Assembly (NCBI GenBank): GCA_003241175.1
Contig: QFOI01000176.1
Span: forward strand, 1-7,328
DNA: 7,328 nucleotides
Origin: Pseudopedobacter saltans
GTDB taxonomy: Bacteria; Bacteroidota; Bacteroidia; Chitinophagales; Chitinophagaceae
Direction: 5' to 3'
Below are positions 1 through 6,244 of this stretch, one piece after another (position 1 is the first letter of the stretch; every line of letters begins with the position of its first letter). Below the pieces are notes generated by a model, which did no database searches, was not told the DNA's origin, and saw only the letters and a list, made by a program, of their open reading frames with translations. The translations under genes and the position numbers were made by a program.

Positions 1-131
1 ATAAAATAATCGGGTCTTTGACTTCCATCGTTGCAAATTACGCTAACAATATACAAAAATATCTTAAATATTAATTTTTGTTGATTTTCAAAAATCAAAA
101 ATTGATTAGTTTTTAATGTTGATCCAATCAT
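1..131 (-). CDS. Possible start of another minus-strand gene running off the left edge
   Basis: A minus-strand frame opens at ATG 129-131 and stays open for 43 codons to the window edge, unusual for sequence this rich in A+T. It encodes a hydrophobic stretch (KLIFKIFLYIVSVIC) resembling a signal or membrane segment, then NDGSQRPDYF. The n-region before the hydrophobic stretch is long for a signal peptide. An alternative start in another frame is ATG at 26-28 (MEVKDPIIL), which would fit the -7-like element at 54-61. I do not recognise either product. The mature part of the first frame vaguely recalls a sulfatase N terminus, but too few residues are present to claim it. Only the region's role as the 5' side of a further gene is suggested, with low confidence. 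Confidence 0.3.
   Translation of the reverse strand, partial: MIGSTLKTNQFLIFENQQKLIFKIFLYIVSVICNDGSQRPDYF
54..61 (-). promoter_or_regulatory. Bacteroidota -7-like promoter element
   Basis: Read on the minus strand this is TATTTTTG, an exact fit to the Bacteroidota -7 pattern TAnnTTTG. It lies 25 bases before an ATG at 26-28. The nearest upstream TTTG is 27 bases away rather than the usual roughly 19-20, so the promoter is incomplete on paper. In T-rich sequence such a match is weak evidence. Confidence 0.25.
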
Positions 132-144
132 AATGAATAATGCG

Positions 145-175
145 TATTATGTAATCGATTGCATTAATATTATGT
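145..175 (+). repeat. 8-base direct repeat flanking the operator-like site
   Basis: TATTATGT occurs at 145-152 and again at 168-175, 23 bases apart (about two helical turns), bracketing the LacI-like palindrome. A third related element, CATAAT at 129-134, is the inverse of ATTATG. In such A+T-rich DNA, short repeats arise easily by chance, so a regulatory role is only suggested by the arrangement. Confidence 0.3.
150..163. promoter_or_regulatory. LacI-family operator-like palindrome
   Basis: The 14 bases TGTAATCGATTGCA fit all ten fixed positions of the usual LacI-family operator pattern TGnAAnCGnTTnCA. They form a near-palindrome (6 of 7 pairs) around a central CG, a feature rare in such A+T-rich DNA. 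The site lies downstream of the broken GH106 frame and upstream of whatever gene begins at the left edge, so it more likely regulates that next transcription unit than the operon to the right. No LacI-type regulator gene is in the window. Confidence 0.5.
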
Positions 176-199
176 GTAAAAATTGTAATAATTATTCGT

Positions 200-880
200 T
201 CATAAAAATATGATAATATGCATATAATAGAAAGTAAAATTTTTCTTATTTCCTCTCTCTACTAAAAAACTTAAATCAGAATTATCAATACTGGAAGAAA
301 TATTGGGCTTTACTTCATAAGTAGAATATACATCATGTACTGGAAAAGCATAGACAGAAATATCTTTGTAGTAATTTTTATAGTGTGTTGGAATCGGCAA
401 TGCTCCATCAAAATGTGTATCACCTTTCACTAAAGTATCACTCCAAACAACTTTTTGCATGGATTGAACTTCCGTAATCCAAGGACCACCAGCCAATGCA
501 AAACCATCACAATCATGCATAGAGATATCAATACCATTCTTTTTGGCTTCTTCCATCGCATATTTCACCAACGCCCACCATTCAGGACTTAATTGTGGCG
601 CAGCAGGTGTATATAATGGGGGATTGGCGTCCCCTTTTATCGTCATCAAATAAGCACCTGCAATATTGGCGGTTTTCATCGCTTTGATATCAGCGGCTAT
701 TCCTTCTTTGGATACTGCCGCTTGCATCCAATACCAAAACACCCAAGGACGTGCTTGCTTTGTTGGATTTTTGAATTCTTTTTCTAAAGGATCTATAGGG
801 ACAATCTTTTGCCCAAACACCTCTGTAACAAAACACAAAAATACCACTATGTAAAATGAAATCTTAACCTTTCCAATCAT
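200..880 (-). pseudogene. Truncated GH106-type alpha-L-rhamnosidase, N-terminal fragment only
   Basis: An open frame of 226 codons that begins like an intact GH106-type enzyme: signal peptide about 1-23 (ending VFGQ), then the N-terminal barrel signatures RPWVFWYWM (44-52), SKEGIAADIKAMK (57-69), LSPEWWALVKYAMEEA (97-112) and DGFALAGGPWITEVQSMQ (125-142). Characterised GH106 enzymes are about 1000-1100 residues, with catalytic glutamates several hundred residues further on, so this piece lacks the active site. Recognisable sequence fades at about residues 205-217 (SDLSFLVERGNKKN). The last ten or so codons (FYYMHIIIFL) look like translated A+T-rich spacer before a TGA at 200-202. None of the missing part is seen in 1-199. 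The ATG at 878-880 is 14 bases after the GH127-type stop, as expected for the next operon gene. I read it as a gene cut by deletion or insertion. A short stable secreted product is possible but unlikely to be catalytic. Confidence 0.8.
225..250. other. Probable rearrangement junction at the GH106 break
   Basis: On the minus strand, GH106-like coding sequence gives way here to low-complexity A+T-rich sequence containing the 10-base palindrome ATATGCATAT (216-225). To the right, base composition and protein similarity are those of the operon. To the left, G+C falls sharply (around 15% in 61-120) and no GH106 continuation exists in any minus-strand frame. The exact breakpoint cannot be fixed without an intact relative. 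No convincing terminal inverted repeat or target-site duplication of an insertion sequence is visible. Confidence 0.5.
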
Positions 881-894
881 TCAAAAAAAGTTTT

Positions 895-2925
895 CTAATT
901 TGTACTATATGGTAACCAAACCGCCATATCAAAATCTCCTCTATTTGCCCATGCGAAATATGGGATTAATTTGGCTTGTATTTTTTTGTAAGAACTATTG
1001 TCATTGCTTATTGGTCGATACAAAGAGCTATTCCAATTTTCTTTTTTTCGTATTAAAAAATCTGCTTGCAGAGCCATCAAATCATACCCTTTAATATTAA
1101 TTGATGCAGGATTCCAAGACTGAGCATTATCTAATACCACATTAAAAACTGAAGCCGAATCTGGCAAATCTTTCGCTTCCAAACAATAAACGATAGGTCC
1201 CTTTTTTACAGCAACCCTACTCCTACTTTCTTCTACTAAAGGATTGGACTCCATCATATTGGTTGGCATATCCAAATTTAGCTCTACAATATCTCCTTTT
1301 TTCCAATTTTTATTGATAACACAAAATCCATTTTTTAATATTTTACCGGAAAACGAAACACCATTTACTTTAACACTATATTTGCTACACCAACTAGGAA
1401 TTCTTAAATTGACAGCTATATCTCCTTGATCGATTTCTTCTATTTTTATAGTAATCAATCCATCCCAAGGATAATTCGTTTTTTGTTCCAGATTAATTTT
1501 TTTGCCATTTTCCATAATAAGTTCAACTTGATTACTTCCGTACATATTGACGAAAAGATTATTTTTCGAATATGTATAAACATAGTTTGGCACTTCAGCA
1601 ATCGTACGAACTATATTAGGCGGACAACAATTGGATAATGCAATATATTTTTGACGACTACCTGCCCATCTCAACGTATATGGAAATGCAGCATTGTGTT
1701 CCAATGCATTCGTATAAAAATATTTATCACCATCAAGGCTTACACCAGACAATATGCCGTTGTATAGTTCTAACTCCACAACGTCCATATATTTGGCATC
1801 ACCAGTATTCAAAAACATTCTCCAGTTCCACAACAGATTTCCAATATTGGCACACGTTTCATTATGTGCTGTTTTTAGCGGTAATTGAAACGCTCGTCCA
1901 TAAGCTTGATGAACACGCTGCACGGTATCAGGATTGTAGGAAGTACCATCAGGAGAAACCCCATCATACAAAGCGCCACAGCCACCAGTAATATACATCT
2001 TACGAAATGTAACATCTTCCCACATTTTATCTAAAACATGCATCAAAGAAGTATCGCCAGTCTCTGCAAAAATATCTGCAGCACCCGCAAAAAGATAATT
2101 TGCTCTGACTGCGTGTCCTCCTGCATGTTCCATTTGCCTAAAAGCGACACGGTCTGAGTTATCCTCCGTTCCCTCAGGTGTTCCTCTGATACTTAATAGT
2201 TTTTCGGCAAGTTGTAAATATTTTGGATCATGAACAGTTCTATACATTTCAACAATTCCCATATAGTGGGATGGACATATGGCATTTCTTGCTTGTTCAG
2301 GCGTGGCATGATTGTAAAAGGACAATAAGAAATCTGTCGCTTTGACTGCAACATCCAACAAAGATCGCTTGCCTGTGGCTCTATAGTGCACACATGCCGC
2401 AGTCATCAAATGACCTAAATTATACGCTTCAAAACTCAACTTATCATCAAACATTTCCGATTGGCCCGTTTTCTGATGATCTATGATGGATTTTGTATAG
2501 AGGTAGCCATCTTTTCGCTGAGCTTTGGCGATAACAGCAATAGCTTTGTCCATTTCTTTATCTAGTTTGGGATCTTTAGTTGTTCCGTACATAGCCGCTA
2601 AGGATTCCAATACTTTATAGAAATCTCCGTCATGAAATGAAGGACCAACAAAGCTTCCTGTATCTAAACCAGCAGCTATTTCGAAATTGCGAAAGGAATG
2701 GCTAATATTTGGATCATTGTAAATACGCCACAAAGTAGGAATCATGGTATTTTGGCATAGTTGTAATTCATTGTACCAGAAGCCATCCGTCCAACTAACT
2801 GCTCCCATATCCAGCATTTTCATTTTGGAAAATTGGCTATTTTTAGTATCGACTAGTGATTTTTCTTGTGCCTTCCCTTTAATAAAAATGGAACAACAAA
2901 ATATGGAAAGAAAAAATATTTTCAT
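895..2925 (-). CDS. GH127-type (DUF1680) beta-L-arabinofuranosidase-like enzyme, secreted
   Basis: A 676-residue protein with a signal peptide (about 1-20, ending KGKAQ), so probably periplasmic. The first two thirds form the (alpha/alpha)6 barrel of the DUF1680/GH127-GH146 group; beta-sandwich domains follow (about 450-676). The cysteine-glycosidase centre is visible: Glu356 and Cys358 in HNETCAN and the pair Cys433-Cys434 in SNCCPPN match the zinc ligands and nucleophile of Bifidobacterium HypBA1 (Glu338, Cys340, Cys417, Cys418). His172 (LGHLM) and His271 (GGHAVRA) match further conserved positions. The residue 16 before the zinc Glu, the acid/base Glu322 of HypBA1, is Gln340 here (VHQAYGRAFQLP). 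Length is close to that of HypBA1 (about 658). Known activities of the family are release of beta-L-arabinofuranose and, in a Bacteroides relative, an aceric acid residue of rhamnogalacturonan II. It lies 25 bases after GH2 and 14 bases before the GH106 remnant. Family is firm; activity and substrate are inferred. Confidence 0.92.
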   Translation of the reverse strand: MKIFFLSIFCCSIFIKGKAQEKSLVDTKNSQFSKMKMLDMGAVSWTDGFWYNELQLCQNTMIPTLWRIYNDPNISHSFRNFEIAAGLDTGSFVGPSFHDGDFYKVLESLAAMYGTTKDPKLDKEMDKAIAVIAKAQRKDGYLYTKSIIDHQKTGQSEMFDDKLSFEAYNLGHLMTAACVHYRATGKRSLLDVAVKATDFLLSFYNHATPEQARNAICPSHYMGIVEMYRTVHDPKYLQLAEKLLSIRGTPEGTEDNSDRVAFRQMEHAGGHAVRANYLFAGAADIFAETGDTSLMHVLDKMWEDVTFRKMYITGGCGALYDGVSPDGTSYNPDTVQRVHQAYGRAFQLPLKTAHNETCANIGNLLWNWRMFLNTGDAKYMDVVELELYNGILSGVSLDGDKYFYTNALEHNAAFPYTLRWAGSRQKYIALSNCCPPNIVRTIAEVPNYVYTYSKNNLFVNMYGSNQVELIMENGKKINLEQKTNYPWDGLITIKIEEIDQGDIAVNLRIPSWCSKYSVKVNGVSFSGKILKNGFCVINKNWKKGDIVELNLDMPTNMMESNPLVEESRSRVAVKKGPIVYCLEAKDLPDSASVFNVVLDNAQSWNPASINIKGYDLMALQADFLIRKKENWNSSLYRPISNDNSSYKKIQAKLIPYFAWANRGDFDMAVWLPYSTN

Positions 2926-2950
2926 ACAATCGTTTTTCTTAAAAAATTAA

Positions 2951-5900
2951 TCAAAACCTGTTTTTCAGCGGACTGTCACCCATCTTTGTTCTATTATTAG
3001 GTACTAAAAAGAAGGTATAACGATAATCATTTGCCTTGATTTGATATTGTTCTAACGGCGCCGCCACATCACTCCAACTATCATTACCACCAACCCCCAT
3101 CTGAACCAAATCAATATTCAAAGTAATAAATCCAGCATCTTGCAATTTGTACGTGTGCTTTGCACTTTGTATATTTTTTTCTGTGTAGGGCCAAGCACTT
3201 ATACTTAAAAGACTATCCGCAACAATCAATAGTCCGTCATCGTTCTTATTATTCAAATACATCCAGCGAACATCAGTACGGTTACCATTTTCCTGAGGAA
3301 CAACATAGTTTTCCATAAAATCAGCTAATGGTTGTCTATAAATACCTACAGGAAAACCAGAATTTCTGTCAATATAATTTTCCATAGGACCTCGTCCGTA
3401 CCAAACAATATTTCTCAACGAATCATCAATACCGCCTTGCATACCCACTTTGGGGATATTTGGCAAACCTGGCAAAACATTTAAAGAATATTCGACTTTC
3501 AAGACACCATCTTTTCTAATCGTATATTGAATAGTTACTTTAGCACTATCATGGATAAGACTATACTGTGACTTTATGGTAATTGGTCTGTTTGGCGTGC
3601 TATCAATAGATATTTTGACAAGGTGCAAACTATCATTATACCATTGTTTTAGTTTCTTGTTAGACTTCCACCCTCTCTTATCGTTATCCGTCAACGGTCT
3701 AGTGAAATGAGGTAAAAAGTCTTTTGTAATAATGCTCTTACCATTGCTAACATAAGTATTTAAAGCGCCAGTTTCCTTAGAAAATCCAATTTTATTTTTG
3801 CCGATATTGATAAAAATATTTTTTGGATCTGTTGTAAGTTTCCCCTCTTTTCTTTGAAGTGGAATTTTATTTTCTTGAAACAATCCTGTCAAAGCCAACT
3901 GGTCAAAAGCAACTTCAAAACCTTTATCAGCCCATGGCATTTTTTCTTTTAATGTACAAGAAAAAAATACAAAATACTCTGTATTGTTATCTAGTTTGGG
4001 TAAATAATTTTCAATATTGATGATAGAATCTTTACCTGCGGCTATGGATAAATTAGGTAAAATTTTATCCGAAATATCAACACCATTACGTTGTACGATC
4101 AATTGTATATCAAAGTTGTTGCTATTCAATACACTTTGTTGGTTTTCTACTTTTACAAGTCCTTTTGTTTTATCCTGCCAACTAAATGTTAGAGGTTGAA
4201 ATACGTGTTTGCATTCATAAATCGCTGCTTTAGGTCGACCATCTGCAGCCACAATTCCTTTTATAGTAAAGTCATCATAATACTCCTCCCCAAAATCACC
4301 ACCATAAGCGTAATATGGCCTTCCAAGCGAATCTTTCTTCTCCAAACCTTGATCTTTAAACTCCCAAATACAACCACCAATTACTCGATCAAGGCTTTTC
4401 CACTGATCCCAAAATTCTTTGATATTTCCCACACTATTTCCCATCGCATGCGCGTATTCGCAGAAAAAAATAGGACGTCGGTCTCCATTTGGTTGATTCA
4501 CCAATAATGGAGCAGTGTACAACGCAGGATACATTCGACTCACCATATCCACGTAGTATTGATCCAAAGGATTTTGCAAGCGATGACTATGATCATTGGG
4601 TTTGAGGTAATTTGGATTGGAAGGATCCATGTAGCCTGCTAATTTCGGACTGCCCATTGCTGGCTCGTAGTGAATAGGACGTGTAATGTCAAAATCATGT
4701 AACCAAGCAGCCATAGAGGTATGATTGGGACCTCTTCCCGACTCATTACCTAAACTCCAAAATATGATAGACGGATGATTTTTATCACGCATTGCCATTC
4801 TGTTACTCCTTTCCAAATAAGCACTTGTCCAACTTGGATCGTTACTTAGTTTGGCACCCAAACCGTGTGTTTCCAGATTGGTTTCATCTATGACCATAAT
4901 TCCATATTCATCACACAAATCCAATAAATATGGATCACTCGGATAATGACTCAACCTTACACAGTTAAAATTAAAACGTTTTATAGTTTGAATATCTTGT
5001 AAAATATCGGCTCTTGATAATGCTTTTCCTTTTGTAGGATGATGATCTGGACGATTGACTCCATACAAATAAGTCAACTTACCATTAATCAATAGTTTAC
5101 TCGTATTTTTATCAAACTCGACAGTTCTAAATCCAACTTTGCAAGTTTTCACTTCCAATATATTCCCAACAGAATCAAGTAACGAAAGCACCACAGAATA
5201 AAGATTTGGAGCTTCCGTACTCCATTTTTCAGGATTAGAAACAGGGATATCAATCAATCCAAATTTTACATTATCCAAACGTGGATAAACTTCGTTAATA
5301 ATAGAGTCGACTGACTTGGAAGTACCAGTAATTTTTTTGTTTGTCTTATCATAGAGATCTACATTTAACCTGTATTTATTCATCAAATGCCCGGACAAAT
5401 TTTCCATACGAGGACGAATCAATAGTCTAGCATCTTTATAAACACTATCCAATTTTGTTTGACAGAAAAAATCTGCAATTCGTAATTTGGGTTCGGCTTT
5501 TAGCATTACTTCTCGATGGATTCCGCTTAATCGCCATTGATCTTGATCTTCCAAAAAACTGCCATCACTCCAACGTATCACCCAAACAGACAATACATTT
5601 TCGCCTTCTTGCAAATAAGGTGTGACATTAAATTCACTAGATAAAAAACTATCTTCTGAATAACCCAAAAAATTACCATTTATCCAAACTTTGTATGCAG
5701 AACTAACACCTCCGAAATGTAAAGTCACATTCATGTCTTTCCAATTCTTTGGAATAGAGAAGGAGCGTTGATAACAACCGACACCATTATAGTCGGTTGG
5801 AATATGTGGCGGATTAACCGGACGAAATGGATAAACGGCACTTTTGTAAATGGGTTTGTCATAGCCTTTCATTTCCCAATTAGAAGGTACTTCAATCTTA

Positions 5901-6244
5901 TCCCAACCTTTCACTTTGGATTTGTAGAAATCTGTTGGTGCTAAGGATGGTTTCATTGAAAATTTGAAATCCCAATCACCATTCAAAGACATATATCGAC
6001 CAGATTTTTCCCGATCTCCTGTTAATGCTATTTGAACATCACTATACGAATAAGACGTCGCGCGAGAAGGCTCGCGATTAATACCACTAACTAAAGGATC
6101 TTCATAGGGCTCCGTACTATATATTGTCGGTGCAACCGGCAACGGAGCAGGTGTTTTGTCTACTAATTGGGCATCTACCATTTGCATGGAAAAGCAACCA
6201 AGAAAAAACAATATAATCCTATTTCCTTTTTTTCTTTTTTTCAT
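2951..6244 (-). CDS. LacZ-type GH2 glycoside hydrolase (beta-galactosidase family), secreted
   Basis: A 1097-residue retaining exo-glycosidase with the full LacZ domain order. Signal peptide about 1-26 (ending VDAQ); GH2 sugar-binding domain about 85-250 (VNPPHIPT at 143-150, LEDQDQWRLSG at 231-241); Ig-like domain about 252-376; TIM barrel about 378-690; linker Ig-like domain about 690-790; Bgal_small_N-type domain about 805-1085 (RPLTDNDKRGW, QMGVGGNDSW). Acid/base is Glu501 (SLGNESG) and nucleophile Glu596 (FFCEYAHAMGNS). The metal-site motif ETHG (458-461), His433, His599 and a Trp999-equivalent Trp1057 are kept. Residues corresponding to E. coli Trp568 and Asn604 appear as Phe629 and Lys662, so lactose-type galactosidase activity should not be assumed. 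About 19 extra residues separate the two catalytic glutamates compared with LacZ. It starts inside the end of the propeller gene and is followed after 25 bases by the GH127-type gene. No Shine-Dalgarno is seen. Family certain; substrate uncertain. Confidence 0.95.
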   Translation of the reverse strand: MKKRKKGNRIILFFLGCFSMQMVDAQLVDKTPAPLPVAPTIYSTEPYEDPLVSGINREPSRATSYSYSDVQIALTGDREKSGRYMSLNGDWDFKFSMKPSLAPTDFYKSKVKGWDKIEVPSNWEMKGYDKPIYKSAVYPFRPVNPPHIPTDYNGVGCYQRSFSIPKNWKDMNVTLHFGGVSSAYKVWINGNFLGYSEDSFLSSEFNVTPYLQEGENVLSVWVIRWSDGSFLEDQDQWRLSGIHREVMLKAEPKLRIADFFCQTKLDSVYKDARLLIRPRMENLSGHLMNKYRLNVDLYDKTNKKITGTSKSVDSIINEVYPRLDNVKFGLIDIPVSNPEKWSTEAPNLYSVVLSLLDSVGNILEVKTCKVGFRTVEFDKNTSKLLINGKLTYLYGVNRPDHHPTKGKALSRADILQDIQTIKRFNFNCVRLSHYPSDPYLLDLCDEYGIMVIDETNLETHGLGAKLSNDPSWTSAYLERSNRMAMRDKNHPSIIFWSLGNESGRGPNHTSMAAWLHDFDITRPIHYEPAMGSPKLAGYMDPSNPNYLKPNDHSHRLQNPLDQYYVDMVSRMYPALYTAPLLVNQPNGDRRPIFFCEYAHAMGNSVGNIKEFWDQWKSLDRVIGGCIWEFKDQGLEKKDSLGRPYYAYGGDFGEEYYDDFTIKGIVAADGRPKAAIYECKHVFQPLTFSWQDKTKGLVKVENQQSVLNSNNFDIQLIVQRNGVDISDKILPNLSIAAGKDSIINIENYLPKLDNNTEYFVFFSCTLKEKMPWADKGFEVAFDQLALTGLFQENKIPLQRKEGKLTTDPKNIFINIGKNKIGFSKETGALNTYVSNGKSIITKDFLPHFTRPLTDNDKRGWKSNKKLKQWYNDSLHLVKISIDSTPNRPITIKSQYSLIHDSAKVTIQYTIRKDGVLKVEYSLNVLPGLPNIPKVGMQGGIDDSLRNIVWYGRGPMENYIDRNSGFPVGIYRQPLADFMENYVVPQENGNRTDVRWMYLNNKNDDGLLIVADSLLSISAWPYTEKNIQSAKHTYKLQDAGFITLNIDLVQMGVGGNDSWSDVAAPLEQYQIKANDYRYTFFLVPNNRTKMGDSPLKNRF

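Noticed and set aside
81..98. Inverted repeat TTGATTTT / AAAATCAA
   Set aside because: The stem is almost all A-T with a 2-base loop and no following T-run in the right place for the operon transcript, so it is not a convincing terminator.
187..196. AATAATTATT palindrome just after the GH106 remnant stop, followed on the minus strand by a short T-run
   Set aside because: An A-T-only stem is too weak for an intrinsic terminator, and such palindromes are expected by chance at this base composition.
1..250. End of an insertion sequence
   Set aside because: An IS insertion would explain the broken GH106, but I could find no terminal inverted repeats, target duplication or transposase-like residues in the visible part, so it stays only an alternative.
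1638..1991. Plus-strand open frame of 117 codons
   Set aside because: It lies antisense inside the well-supported GH127-type gene, has no recognisable motif, and its His- and Tyr-rich composition looks like a complement of coding sequence.
4196..4507. Plus-strand open frame of 103 codons
   Set aside because: Antisense to the catalytic region of the GH2 gene, with no domain, signal or ribosome-binding evidence.
4972..4983. Perfect 12-base palindrome TAAAACGTTTTA, resembling a LacI-type core
   Set aside because: It lacks the outer TG/CA of the operator, lies in the middle of the GH2 coding region, and encodes conserved residues (KRFNFN).
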